Source: Nodularia sphaerocarpa UHCC 0038
GTDB taxonomy: Bacteria > Cyanobacteriota > Cyanobacteriia > Cyanobacteriales > Nostocaceae
Direction of reading: 5' to 3'
Length of the DNA stretch: 64,000 bases
NCBI RefSeq assembly: GCF_022376295.1
Contig: NZ_CP060140.1
Location: forward strand, 4,344,356 to 4,408,355
Made by a program: the position numbers and the translations under genes. Shown in pieces: positions 1 through 8,863 of this stretch; position 1 is the first letter of the stretch; each line of letters opens with the position of its first letter. Under the pieces are notes generated by a model. It searched no databases. It was given only the letters and a program-made list of their open reading frames with translations, and had not been told where the DNA came from.

Positions 1-2
1 AA

Positions 3-1355
3 ATGCAAGTTTCTGATAATTCTGTGAATGATACTGCTAAGATTAAGAATTTAAAGGGTTTTGATGTTAGTCAGCCACCTGATCCGAAGTTGATTGATAG
101 TTGTGTACATTGTGGGTTTTGTTTGGCGACTTGTCCCAGTTATCGGGTGATTGGTAAGGAGATGGATTCTCCTAGGGGACGCATCTATTTAATGGATGCT
201 ATTAATAATGGTGAAATTGCTCTGAATACGGCAACTGTTGAACATTTTGATTCTTGTTTGGGTTGTCTGGCTTGTGTGAGTACTTGTCCTTCTGGTGTGC
301 AGTATGACAAGTTGATTTCTGCTACTCGTCACCAAGTTGAACGCAATTATTCCCGCAGTTTACCAGATACTTTAATTCGTAAACTGATATTTTCTTTGTT
401 TCCTAATCCTGATTTATTAAGATTGTTTTTGTTTCCTTTGTTGGTTTATCAAAGGTTGGGTTTACCAAAGTTGGTGCGGGCTACAGGGTTACTGAAAAAA
501 GTATCTCCCCGTTTGGCTGCAATGGAATCAATTTTACCAAAAATTACTCTTCAATCTTTTCAAGATAATTTACCGGATGTTATTCCCGCCCAAGGTGAGA
601 AGCGTTACCGAGTTGGGGTGATTTTGGGATGTGTGCAACGGCTGTTTTTCTCGCCTATTAATGAAGCAACTGTACGAGTTTTAACGGCTAATGGTTGTGA
701 GGTTGTAATTCCGAAATCTCAAGGTTGTTGTGCGGCGCTTCCTGAACACCAAGGACAAACGGAACAGGCGAAGACTTTAGCTAGACAAATGATTGATAGT
801 TTTGCTAATACTGATGTCGATTTTGTCATTATCAATGCTGCTGGTTGCGGTCATACTTTGAAAGAATACGGTCACATCTTACAAGATGACCCAGAATATA
901 AAGAAAAGGCTCAGGCTTTTGCTGCTAAGGTGAAAGATGCTCAAGAGTTTTTAGTAAATGTGGGAATGACAGCTAAACTATCACCGTTATCTGATAAACC
1001 TTTAAATTTAGTTTATCAAGATGCTTGTCATTTATTACATGGACAAAAAATTAGTGTGCAACCGCGTCAGATGTTGCGACAAATTCCCGGAGTAAAATTA
1101 AGCGAACCCATAGACGCGGCTTTGTGTTGTGGTAGTGCTGGGGTTTATAATATGCTGCAACCAGAAGTTGCTGAGGAATTAGGACAGCAAAAAGTGCAGA
1201 ATTTATTAAATACTGGTGCTGAGTTAATTGCTTCGGCTAATCCCGGTTGTACTTTGCAAATTACCAAGCATTTGCAATTGCAAGGGAAAAGCATTTCAGT
1301 TATGCACCCAATGGAGTTATTAGATTATTCAATTCGGGGCGTGAAGTTGAACTGA
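3..1355 (+). CDS. glcF: Glycolate oxidase iron-sulfur subunit GlcF
   Basis: Electron-transfer subunit of glycolate dehydrogenase, which oxidises photorespiratory glycolate to glyoxylate together with the flavin subunit GlcD. The 450-residue protein has two [4Fe-4S] ferredoxin motifs, with Cys34/37/40/44 and Cys85/88/91/95 (each followed by Pro). Two CCG cysteine-rich domains follow: one around residues 208-250 (GCVQR, then QGCCAALPEHQG), the other around 340-385 (DACHLLHG, then ALCCGSAGVYN). This order is typical of GlcF. The ATG lies only two bases from the window edge, so a longer N-terminus cannot be excluded. glcD is not in view. A GC-rich hairpin follows the stop. Confidence 0.92.
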   Translation: MQVSDNSVNDTAKIKNLKGFDVSQPPDPKLIDSCVHCGFCLATCPSYRVIGKEMDSPRGRIYLMDAINNGEIALNTATVEHFDSCLGCLACVSTCPSGVQYDKLISATRHQVERNYSRSLPDTLIRKLIFSLFPNPDLLRLFLFPLLVYQRLGLPKLVRATGLLKKVSPRLAAMESILPKITLQSFQDNLPDVIPAQGEKRYRVGVILGCVQRLFFSPINEATVRVLTANGCEVVIPKSQGCCAALPEHQGQTEQAKTLARQMIDSFANTDVDFVIINAAGCGHTLKEYGHILQDDPEYKEKAQAFAAKVKDAQEFLVNVGMTAKLSPLSDKPLNLVYQDACHLLHGQKISVQPRQMLRQIPGVKLSEPIDAALCCGSAGVYNMLQPEVAEELGQQKVQNLLNTGAELIASANPGCTLQITKHLQLQGKSISVMHPMELLDYSIRGVKLN

Positions 1356-1367
1356 GTAAGATAGAAA

Positions 1368-1390
1368 AGGGCGGGTAAAATGTCCGCCCT
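1368..1390 (+). terminator. Hairpin after glcF, possible weak terminator
   Basis: Inverted repeat with 7-bp arms (AGGGCGG and its complement) around a 9-nt loop, 13 nt after the glcF stop codon. No T-tract follows. A similar GGCGGGCAAGATGCCCACC hairpin lies near 1590, so this could equally be a dispersed genomic repeat. Confidence 0.35.
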
Positions 1391-1466
1391 GCAATATTTA
1401 TCATATTAAAATGTGTACTGCATTTACTTACAAAGTGCTGTAAATTTTCAACGCACAGCATATAAT

Positions 1467-1541
1467 GTAGGTTGGGTTGAGGCTTTGTGAAACCCAACAT
1501 TTTTGCCAGCGTTGGGTTCAGCGTTGCTTAACCCAACCTAC
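1467..1541. repeat. Inverted repeat with GTAGGTTGGGTT ends
   Basis: A 75-bp element starts with GTAGGTTGGGTT and ends with the exact complement AACCCAACCTAC. Inside are further AACCCAAC/GTTGGGTT pairs, so the whole can fold into one long hairpin. This type of short dispersed palindrome is common between genes in Nostocales. It lies between the convergent glcF and pentapeptide-repeat genes. Confidence 0.7.
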
Positions 1542-1618
1542 TGGAACCAGAAGAATACGACAAATTATAACACATTTGAAATGAGTAGAAGGCGGGCAAG
1601 ATGCCCACCCCACAAGAT

Positions 1619-3709
1619 TTATCCTAAACCTAAAAGCTGAGAAATCAACGGCAAAAGCTTACTACATTCTTCAACTAACTTAGTCGCACTGGGTAAACTA
1701 GCAACTGTCCCTTTCAAAATCTTCACAGCCGTTTTCGCCGCCTTTTGCATCGCCCCCTCTTGGGGACTTTTCCCCGCTTCCGCCAAAGTCTTCACCTGTT
1801 CCAACGCCTCAGCTTTATCTTCTTGAGGTAAATCTTTCTCAGCCTCAATTGCTGCTTGCAATTGTGCCAACAATTCCTTAACTCCCGGTTTATCAGGTTC
1901 AGGTGAACTTGGTAATTCATTAATAGTATTTGTCACCGTACCACTAATTTCACCTAAATTAATTTGTCCGCTATTATTTAAAGTTCCGCTATTTTCAAAT
2001 TTACGGCTGTAATCATTACTGTTAGTCATATTTTTGTTTTCTAATTTATTGTCAACTTGAACATTAATAGGTTTATTCGCCAACAAACTCACAATCTCTT
2101 TCATATCTGCACTTTGTTGGCGATAGATAACTATCTCATTATCTTTAGCCTGTAATTGTGCTTTATATTTTTCTTCTCCAGCTTGCAGTCCCAATTGATA
2201 ATAGTGTGTAAAATCACTATGAATCTTTTCTTTATCAGCACCGTCAGGGACACCAACCTTAACAACAACTACCCCATCACCTTTATTTTCAATACTTTGT
2301 AAGCCTAATTCTGTGTCTTGATTTTGGTTCTGCACATTTTGAAATGCATTAACAAAAGCCTTCCAATCAATGCCATCACGGAAAATTAAATCAACCGTAT
2401 TTAAAACCTCTTCAAATAGCTTGGTAAATTCTCCTGGTTGAAATTCGCCACTACTGGGACGGCGTTCGCGGTCATCGGTTCCAAGTTTGGGGTGTTCTAG
2501 AAGATAGACAAAGCGACAATCTACATTATCTAACTGAGTGGAACTTTCAATATTCCAGGCTTCTACACAAGCACCAGTCATTTGGGCGCTGGTGAAATTA
2601 GTACCAATAGCTTGAGCTAGAGTCAAATTTACCCCATCTAAACAAGCTCCTTGGAAGGTGGTTTCCGTAATATTAGCATCTTTAAGATTTGCCTCTTTTA
2701 AGTCTGCACCTAAAAGGTTAGCGCCTTTCAGGTTAGCACCAAGATATGATTTATTTCTACCATTGCAGCTGACGAGTAAATTAAGAACATCTCGTTTAGC
2801 TAATATTGAATCTCCAACTCTGGCAAGGTCGAGTTTTTTGGCTTCATAAAACCGAGTGCGTGTGAGGTTGGCTTTTCTAAAATCTGTATTTCTGAGAATT
2901 GCACCTGTAAAATCAGCATCAGTTAAATCAGCATCACGAAAGCTAGTTCCACCTGTCGCAGCAAAGGCGATGACAAATGAGTGAAGCCCAGCATCTTTTT
3001 CATTTCCAGTGAGACTACGCCAGCCAATATAAGCACTAAATAATGTCAAGGCTACAGCTGCGGCTCCGGCTATGGCTATGGCTATGCTTCCGGCTCCGGC
3101 TATGGCTATCGCTCCGGCTATGGCTATGGCTCCAGTTATGGCTCCGGTTATGGCTCCGGCTATGGCTATGCTTCCGGCTCCGGCTATGGCTGCGGCTCCG
3201 GTTACGACTATGGCTATGCTTCCGGCTCCGGCTACGACTCCGGCTGCGACTCCGGCTATGGCTATACTTCCAGCTCCGGCTATGGCTCCGGCTATGGTTA
3301 CGACTCCGGCTACGGCTCCGGCTCCGGCGAAGAGTTCGGCGGAGGCTCCTAAACCTGCTGTTAAACCCTTATAAATGGTAGTAATACAAAAAAGCAGCAG
3401 TATAATTAGGGAGACTATCCCCATGATGAAGTTTTCCGTATTATCAGGGATAAAAATCAATACTACCAATAAACCAAGGAATATTGAGAAAAACCCTGAA
3501 ACTGCCGACATCAGCCATGATACTATTAGCAAACCAATTGCCCAATGTCGCTGTAGTCCTGCTTTAGCACCAGTGAAATCAGCATCTTTAAGAGTCGCGT
3601 TGGTAAAATCTGTTCCGCGAATATCCGCCTTGCTAAAGTTGGCTCCTGTCAGGTCTTCACCTTTAAAAGAGCGACCTCGGAGATTTTGACCGGCATAGTT
3701 TGGCGGCAT
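1619..3709 (-). CDS. Pentapeptide-repeat membrane protein with Ala/Gly/Ile low-complexity core
   Basis: A 696-residue protein of unknown function. Residues about 8-50 are pentapeptide repeats (A(D/N)LXX type). Hydrophobic membrane-like segments follow (about 55-125). Next comes a roughly 90-residue low-complexity stretch made almost only of Ala, Gly, Ile, Val and Ser. More pentapeptide repeats follow (about 250-400), then a polar C-terminal part of about 290 residues with charged, coiled-coil-like sequence and a hydrophobic Leu-rich tail. The low-complexity stretch is encoded by a degenerate minisatellite at 3058-3330. Pentapeptide repeats form right-handed quadrilateral beta-helices. The architecture suggests a membrane-anchored scaffold, but no activity can be assigned. 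It is a single gene on the minus strand, starting at ATG. Confidence 0.8.
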   Translation of the reverse strand: MPPNYAGQNLRGRSFKGEDLTGANFSKADIRGTDFTNATLKDADFTGAKAGLQRHWAIGLLIVSWLMSAVSGFFSIFLGLLVVLIFIPDNTENFIMGIVSLIILLLFCITTIYKGLTAGLGASAELFAGAGAVAGVVTIAGAIAGAGSIAIAGVAAGVVAGAGSIAIVVTGAAAIAGAGSIAIAGAITGAITGAIAIAGAIAIAGAGSIAIAIAGAAAVALTLFSAYIGWRSLTGNEKDAGLHSFVIAFAATGGTSFRDADLTDADFTGAILRNTDFRKANLTRTRFYEAKKLDLARVGDSILAKRDVLNLLVSCNGRNKSYLGANLKGANLLGADLKEANLKDANITETTFQGACLDGVNLTLAQAIGTNFTSAQMTGACVEAWNIESSTQLDNVDCRFVYLLEHPKLGTDDRERRPSSGEFQPGEFTKLFEEVLNTVDLIFRDGIDWKAFVNAFQNVQNQNQDTELGLQSIENKGDGVVVVKVGVPDGADKEKIHSDFTHYYQLGLQAGEEKYKAQLQAKDNEIVIYRQQSADMKEIVSLLANKPINVQVDNKLENKNMTNSNDYSRKFENSGTLNNSGQINLGEISGTVTNTINELPSSPEPDKPGVKELLAQLQAAIEAEKDLPQEDKAEALEQVKTLAEAGKSPQEGAMQKAAKTAVKILKGTVASLPSATKLVEECSKLLPLISQLLGLG
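3058..3330. repeat. In-frame minisatellite of GGCTATGGCT/GGCTCC units
   Basis: Degenerate array of about 270 bp built from 6-nt steps such as GGCTAT, GGCTCC and GCTTCC. Read on the minus strand it encodes the Ala/Gly/Ile/Ser core of the pentapeptide-repeat protein. Because the unit length is a multiple of three, expansions keep the reading frame. The array also opens long spurious reading frames on the plus strand. Confidence 0.85.
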
Positions 3710-4373
3710 AATCGCGTCAGTATGAGGTTATTACTGAGATTATATACAACTTTGCTCTGTAATATTCCAGATTTTGTGCATATTTGCTGAAATCAACCAT
3801 ATCCCCGACTTCTCGAAGAAGTCGGGGATCTTTAGAGGACATCCAAGATCATCCAAAAACTTCTTGTGGTGCGGGCATCTTGCCCGCTACGCTACTCACC
3901 AAGGACGGGCGGTAGTTGCCGCTACGGCGTATCCTTGAGGGTATGCTTTACGCCCTAAGAGTCTCAAAAACTATTCTTGATCTAGATCACCTGTAAGCCC
4001 ATAAGTAGCAACAATGGTACTATGAGCATTTTTTGCTATGGCAACCTAACTAAAAATTGGCACACCCTGTCCACCAATAAAAACTGTTTTATGATAAAGC
4101 GGCTCTGGATGTGGAGAACTGGGTTCTCAATTACGCTCTCCCCATAAAGCAGTGTAAAGAGTTATTGCCACACCATTTTTGAGAAACCGAGGCGGATTGT
4201 AGGCAGAATAACACAACAGAGGTGGGATTTAGAGTACCTTAGTTTTGGTTCCACATCCTTTAGTTTTAAACTTTATGCTAGATTTGAATGTTTTTTATAA
4301 TCAAGATAGAAATCTTTGTATCTATCCAAGGTTCTTATTTATCCTTAATTAAGTAGTAATAATTTTTTAAATA
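3710..4373. other. Repeat-bearing spacer upstream of rpaA
   Basis: This 664-bp stretch has no convincing gene. At 3801-3829 it holds a perfect palindrome with 13-bp arms (ATCCCCGACTTCT and its complement, 3-nt loop), a short hairpin repeat seen in many Nostoc-type genomes. At about 3870-3960 there is GC-rich repeat debris (CGGGCATCTTGCCCG and related). The last 130 bp before rpaA is AT-rich and presumably carries its promoter, but no site was identified. Confidence 0.6.
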
Positions 4374-5120
4374 ATGCCCAGGATTCTTGTTATAGACGAT
4401 GACGCGGCAATTTCAGAACTCGTTGCCGTGAATTTGGAAATGGCTGGCTACGATGTCAGTCAAGCTGAAGATGGTATCAAAGGTCAGGCGCTGGCGCTTC
4501 AGCTACAACCTGATTTGATTATGCTTGACCTGATGTTACCAAGAGTAGACGGTTTTACAGTTTGCCAACGCCTACGGCGGGATGACCGCACCGCCGAAAT
4601 TCCCGTGTTGATGCTGACTGCTTTAAGCCAAACTCAGAATAAAGTCGAAGGTTTCAATGCTGGTGCTGATGATTACCTCACCAAGCCTTTTGAAGTGGAA
4701 GAGCTGTTAGCACGGGTACGGGCTTTATTGCGGCGTACTGACCGCATCCCCCAAGCTGCAAAACATAGTGAAATTCTCAACTATGGGAATTTAACTCTGG
4801 TTCCTGAACGATTTGAGGCTATATGGTTCAATGAAACGGTAAAATTGACTCACCTGGAATTTGAGCTACTGCACTGTTTACTGCAACGCCACGGACAGAC
4901 AGTTTCTCCTAGCGAAATCCTGCGGGAAGTTTGGGGCTATGATCCAGATGATGACATTGAAACCATTAGAGTGCATATCCGCCACTTGAGAACTAAACTC
5001 GAACCAGACCCCCGTCACCCTCGCTATATCAAAACAGTCTATGGTGCGGGATATTGTTTAGAATTGCCCAGCATACCTCAATTAAATGAGGGGGCTTCTG
5101 CATCATCAGTGGTTGAGTAA
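4374..5120 (+). CDS. rpaA: Response regulator RpaA (circadian output/phycobilisome association)
   Basis: OmpR-class DNA-binding response regulator of 248 residues. The receiver domain (about 1-120) has acidic residues D8-D10, phospho-acceptor D52 and K104. The C-terminal winged helix (about 135-232) includes the HLRTKLEPDPRHPRYIKT recognition region. The sequence agrees closely along its length with cyanobacterial RpaA, the master output regulator of the Kai clock, phosphorylated by SasA and dephosphorylated by CikA. RpaB is the main relative; the DDDIETIRVHIRHLRTK stretch fits RpaA better. It starts at the ATG directly before PRILVIDDD. The downstream gene on the other strand is holB, a neighbour I recall for rpaA in other cyanobacteria. 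Confidence 0.9.
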   Translation: MPRILVIDDDAAISELVAVNLEMAGYDVSQAEDGIKGQALALQLQPDLIMLDLMLPRVDGFTVCQRLRRDDRTAEIPVLMLTALSQTQNKVEGFNAGADDYLTKPFEVEELLARVRALLRRTDRIPQAAKHSEILNYGNLTLVPERFEAIWFNETVKLTHLEFELLHCLLQRHGQTVSPSEILREVWGYDPDDDIETIRVHIRHLRTKLEPDPRHPRYIKTVYGAGYCLELPSIPQLNEGASASSVVE

Positions 5121-5295
5121 AATTTATCCGGGATTTCAGATATCTTTAAGGTCATCTAGCCTTCTCTACGAAAAACTGTCCTCGGCTCATTTTCGCATCT
5201 GTACTTGGATTCGCTACGTACCCTAGGGGAAGGCCTCTACTCTACGAGAAGCCGCCCTCCAGAGTACAGTGCGTTAGTGTTTTCGGTGAACCTTT

Positions 5296-5323
5296 GTAGA
5301 GACGTTGCATACAACGTCTCTAC
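5296..5323. repeat. 28-bp palindrome, GTAGAGACGTTG variant
   Basis: Perfect inverted repeat with 12-bp arms (GTAGAGACGTTG and its complement) and a CATA loop, followed by a conserved ATTCTTTGTCTCTAGATGTCT flank. It belongs to the same family as the copies at 7649, 36522 and 41519 but carries compensating changes near the loop. Confidence 0.8.
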
Positions 5324-5354
5324 ATTCTTTGTCTCTAGATGTCTCATGGCTATC

Positions 5355-6308
5355 TCAACTCAGATGCTTCAACAATGCTATAAATGTGCATTCCCAAACG
5401 AGGCGCGGTTGGGCGTAACAAAGTAAGGATTTACGGGCTTTTTCTAGGTTGTGAATCATTTCTGGTTGATGCGACTGTTGCCAGTAGGATTGTTGGAGAT
5501 AATCGACTAACCATAGTTGTGCTTCTGTATCTAGTTCTTGAGCAATTTTCTTGCCTAATTCTAAGGCGTGGCGGTAAGATGAAGGCACTTTTTTGACTTC
5601 TTGCAGTAAGGTTTCAGGAATTATTTGTAATTGCTCATAGGATGCGATCGCACTTCCTGGGCTACCAGCCGCTATACTCAACAGTGCCTGATGCTGCAAA
5701 ATTTCCTCATGTCCTGTTTGGGTCAGTACCTGAGTTAAAGTCTGTGTATCTAAGCGATAAAAAGGAATCCGTTGACAGCGTGACACTAATGTGGGCAAAA
5801 CCGACTCAGGGGATGGTGCAATCAAAATTAACGTCGCCTGTCCTGGTTCTTCCAAGGTTTTCAGCAAAGCATTAGCGGCTGATTCTGCCATTGTTTCGGC
5901 TGACTCCATGACTACCACATTTCGCGGTGCTTCCAAGGGGGGACGGCCGAGAAATTCAGTAATTTCCCTTATCTGCTCTAGTCTAATTATTGGCGGTGCT
6001 TTGCGCTTGAGTTTTTTCTCGGCGGCTTCTGCGACTGTGAGTCGTTTTCCTTCGTGTTGGTATGTCGGCTGTACCCACCACAAATCAGGATGATTTCCTT
6101 GACGCAAACGACTTTGTAAGGAAGCGATATTCCGCGTCTGTGCGGAAAATAACAATTCTACAAAACACCGTGCGGCTAAAGTTTTGCCCACTCCATCTAT
6201 CCCTACAAATAGATAAGCTGGGGCGACTCGGTTTTGTTTGACAGCCTGTGTCAGTAATTCTATGGCTTGTGGCTGCCCTAAAAGTGGGGAAAATGGATCA
6301 ATTGTCAT
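5355..6308 (-). CDS. holB: DNA polymerase III subunit delta prime (HolB)
   Basis: AAA+ subunit of the DNA polymerase III clamp loader, 317 residues. The Walker A motif GIDGVGKT (residues 36-43) is intact. The Walker B region reads VVVMESAETM, so the usual DExx acid pair is altered, as expected for the delta-prime arm. The SRC sensor/arginine-finger motif is present in LVSRCQRIPF. The start codon overlaps a run of TGTCATT heptamers, so the ribosome-binding site is not obvious. It faces rpaA and is followed upstream on the same strand by the NurA gene, 57 bp away. Confidence 0.88.
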   Translation of the reverse strand: MTIDPFSPLLGQPQAIELLTQAVKQNRVAPAYLFVGIDGVGKTLAARCFVELLFSAQTRNIASLQSRLRQGNHPDLWWVQPTYQHEGKRLTVAEAAEKKLKRKAPPIIRLEQIREITEFLGRPPLEAPRNVVVMESAETMAESAANALLKTLEEPGQATLILIAPSPESVLPTLVSRCQRIPFYRLDTQTLTQVLTQTGHEEILQHQALLSIAAGSPGSAIASYEQLQIIPETLLQEVKKVPSSYRHALELGKKIAQELDTEAQLWLVDYLQQSYWQQSHQPEMIHNLEKARKSLLCYAQPRLVWECTFIALLKHLS

Positions 6309-6356
6309 TTGTCATTTGTCATTGGTCATTGGTCATTGGTCATTTGTCATTTGTCA
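6309..6356. repeat. Heptamer tandem repeat (TGTCATT/TGGTCAT)
   Basis: About seven tandem copies of a degenerate 7-mer (TTTGTCA, TTGGTCA) fill the gap between holB and the NurA gene. The same heptamer family appears at 22127-22160, 34470-34510 and 59953-60040. These are short tandemly repeated repetitive sequences typical of filamentous cyanobacteria. Confidence 0.85.
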
Positions 6357-6365
6357 AGTACTTAA

Positions 6366-7541
6366 TTAAGCTATACTGCCTCGTTTTCTGGTTTCTTTGT
6401 AAGAAGTTCCTACATTTTTCAAGCCGGCTTTAATCATTTGTCTTTCTAATAGGGCGAAGAAACGAGTTCTATCGCCACCTCTTACCACTGCTTGATTATG
6501 GGCTTCTGCGATCGCTACTGGATAGCCATAGCCTTTCTGCACTTGTGCTAGCATTAATCCCAATGCTTGGTTAAACATGGCTGTATTCTCGGCTACCCAG
6601 GATGGAACTTCGATGCGCGCAATTTCACTACCTACGTGGACATGGCAAAAGTAAATGGTTTGCTGTTCATAAAGTTCTAAAATCCGGTTATTGCTGCGCC
6701 ACAGTGGTCCCCGTTGTCCTGGTTGCAGTTGGCTTCCCCACAGGGTGGTATCTCGCAAAGTGTCGTAAAGTTTACAAGGTACTTTTTCTAGTTGGTCTGG
6801 GCAATAATTTTTACAATCGGGGACAGGATGGGGACAAGCTAACAACCTTAAGAAGTTGGTACAATCAATGTTGCGAGAGGCGCTCAGATATCCCATGATC
6901 GGAATTTGAGCCTGATGTAACTGTTGCCAAGCTTCTAGGATTGGGGGTAATATGCGATCGCGTGCATCCATCGGTAACTGTTCCAAAAACCAGTAAATTA
7001 AGGAACCATCCACCATTGCTAAGGCTGGTGCTTCTGCTTTGGACGCACAAGCTAATTCTGCCAAAACTGTGGTTTCTGAAGCAGTACGGCGATAACCCAT
7101 CCATTCTTCGGTTTTAATTCCCCATTGTCGAGATATATATAAATCTTCTGGGCGATAAAATACTTCTGGTATACTATCAAGTAGTGGTTGGCGATTTTGT
7201 CCGTAGTGTAAAACAACTCTGCCAATATTTAAAAGATAGCAATAAGCAATTTCATGATGGTTGGGCGCAATTTGGGAACCGTCGGTGGCGATGACTGTAT
7301 GCACTTTCGGCGGGACGGGGATATCAATGCAGGTTTCTAATGGCTCAATGGGTGTAGCATTAGCAAAGAGAATGCGATCGCGCCATTGTTCCTGACGATA
7401 AATTAAATCTTCTTGGCATTCATAAGCCTTTTTTAAATGTTGTTGCGCTAATTCTAATCGCTGGCGACTTGCTGTAGCTTCTAAGTTAAGATGCTCACTT
7501 AAGCCCTGCATTTGTCTCGCCAATTTTGTTAAATCAAGCAT
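6366..7541 (-). CDS. NurA-domain nuclease-like protein
   Basis: A 391-residue protein of the NurA family (5'-3' nuclease associated with the HerA ATPase in archaea). The conserved acidic motif VIATDGSQIAP (D87) and the second motif LAMVDGSLIYW are both present and match the NurA active-site pattern. The N-terminal 60 residues are helical and charged. No herA gene is nearby, as is usual in cyanobacteria, where the protein stands alone and its role is not settled. It starts at ATG 7541. A double-strand-break repair role is inferred from the family only. Confidence 0.78.
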   Translation of the reverse strand: MLDLTKLARQMQGLSEHLNLEATASRQRLELAQQHLKKAYECQEDLIYRQEQWRDRILFANATPIEPLETCIDIPVPPKVHTVIATDGSQIAPNHHEIAYCYLLNIGRVVLHYGQNRQPLLDSIPEVFYRPEDLYISRQWGIKTEEWMGYRRTASETTVLAELACASKAEAPALAMVDGSLIYWFLEQLPMDARDRILPPILEAWQQLHQAQIPIMGYLSASRNIDCTNFLRLLACPHPVPDCKNYCPDQLEKVPCKLYDTLRDTTLWGSQLQPGQRGPLWRSNNRILELYEQQTIYFCHVHVGSEIARIEVPSWVAENTAMFNQALGLMLAQVQKGYGYPVAIAEAHNQAVVRGGDRTRFFALLERQMIKAGLKNVGTSYKETRKRGSIA

Positions 7542-7648
7542 AAAATAATCGTTAAGTTTATTGTTAATTTTGGCTGTACTTTACTTGGAAATAATAAAAT
7601 ATTCAATCGACATCCACAGAATTTAAATATACATCTTATATAACCCTT

Positions 7649-7676
7649 GTAGAGACGTTCCATGGAACGTCTCTAC
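7649..7676. repeat. 28-bp palindrome, GTAGAGACGTTCC type
   Basis: Perfect palindrome with 13-bp arms (GTAGAGACGTTCC and its complement) around AT, followed by a TTTGTCACTAGATGTCT flank like that at 5324. It lies between the NurA and HAD genes. Confidence 0.85.
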
Positions 7677-7835
7677 ATTTTTTGTCACTAGATGTCTAAT
7701 TTGTCGAATGTATTAGGAAGATATTGAAATACACGATAAATTTTCTAGATAATGGTGGGTTACGCTGTCGCTAACCCACCCTACATTCTTTGTGGGAGAT
7801 GTCTAATATCTTCCAGATTTATTTGGGGGAAATTA

Positions 7836-8618
7836 TCACCACCCTGGGAAATCTTTGGTAAACTGAGGTAGGGTTAATAGCTGAATTCGTGAATCATCTT
7901 GGGCGGCTTTTCTTTCTGTTTGTGTATTATAGCCCCAGTCTGCTAAAAACAGTTTGACATTTTCCAGGTCGGTTTGCTGTTGAACTAACTGCAATGTCTT
8001 GATTCTGTCTTCTACAAACCACAGACTAACTGGTTTTTTCTCGGCTTTGTGAATTAATTCTCGCAGAATTTCGTATTTCGGGCGCTTGACTTCTTTGCCG
8101 AAAATTGCTGCTGGTGCTAAATTTACGCCTTCTCTTTGCAATAACTGCTGTACGAAGCGTCCTTCTTTGGTGGTGACAATGTATAGTTTTGTTTCACTCT
8201 CAATGGTGAGTTTAATTTTTTCTACTACTCCCGGATAAAATTTATGCAGACTTAGCCAACCGTCTAAATCTGTGGTAATCCATTCATCCCGCAAGTTGTC
8301 TAGTTCTGCACTAATTTTTTGGGACTGGAGGTTATGGTTTAATAAAATTTGTGGGGTAATCGTCGTCCACTCTTGCAGAATGCTTGACTCGGAAATTTTA
8401 TCTACCAAGGCTTTGATTAATACTGGCATTTCCCAGCCTGTTTCAATTACAGGTCTGAGGCGATAAAATCTTAAGGCTAAATCATCTGCTGGTGTCTTGT
8501 CTACGGGCGACCAAATTTGACAGTAGGTGCGCCATGCGACTTCAAAATATTCTATTAGTCCATCGCAAATTACTCCATCAAAGTCTAAGGCTAAAATTGT
8601 GGGACTATTTCCGGTCAT
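7836..8618 (-). CDS. HAD-superfamily hydrolase
   Basis: A 260-residue haloacid dehalogenase-like phosphatase. Motif I is LALDFDGVIC with nucleophile D12 and general acid D14. Motif II is probably YIVTTKEGR (Thr in a TTK context). The acidic motif IV is near WFVEDRIKTL. A helical cap lies between motifs I and II (about 25-150). The natural substrate is not evident; phosphoglycolate phosphatase-like enzymes share the fold, but the cap sequence does not look like a standard Gph. It is a lone minus-strand gene starting at ATG 8618. Confidence 0.75.
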   Translation of the reverse strand: MTGNSPTILALDFDGVICDGLIEYFEVAWRTYCQIWSPVDKTPADDLALRFYRLRPVIETGWEMPVLIKALVDKISESSILQEWTTITPQILLNHNLQSQKISAELDNLRDEWITTDLDGWLSLHKFYPGVVEKIKLTIESETKLYIVTTKEGRFVQQLLQREGVNLAPAAIFGKEVKRPKYEILRELIHKAEKKPVSLWFVEDRIKTLQLVQQQTDLENVKLFLADWGYNTQTERKAAQDDSRIQLLTLPQFTKDFPGW

Positions 8619-8863
8619 TATGTCGAGGAATAAACTTCTGTTGTTAGATTAGCTGAGAAATTAAAACTACGCAGTATTTTTTGTTAGTATTTTAGAATTA
8701 ATATTAAGTCAGGTTAATTAGTTATGTTTACCGCAGTCATTCCACCCCACCCCCAACCCCTCCGGTGCAAGCGAGGAGGGGAGAATTTAATTCAATTCAA
8801 TTCAATTCAAAGGGGGGGGTGATGTCAAAAACCTTGCTTTGTTAGGACTTATTGAGGATGGCG

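Noticed and set aside
3043..3381. Two long plus-strand frames (3043-3381 and 3072-3374) rich in Leu/Arg or Ala/Met/Pro
   Set aside because: They are opposite-strand readings of the in-frame minisatellite; composition is purely repeat-driven and the minus-strand gene is convincing.
5205..5426. Short plus-strand frame between rpaA and holB
   Set aside because: Contains the GTAGAGACGTTG palindrome and overlaps holB; composition is not protein-like.
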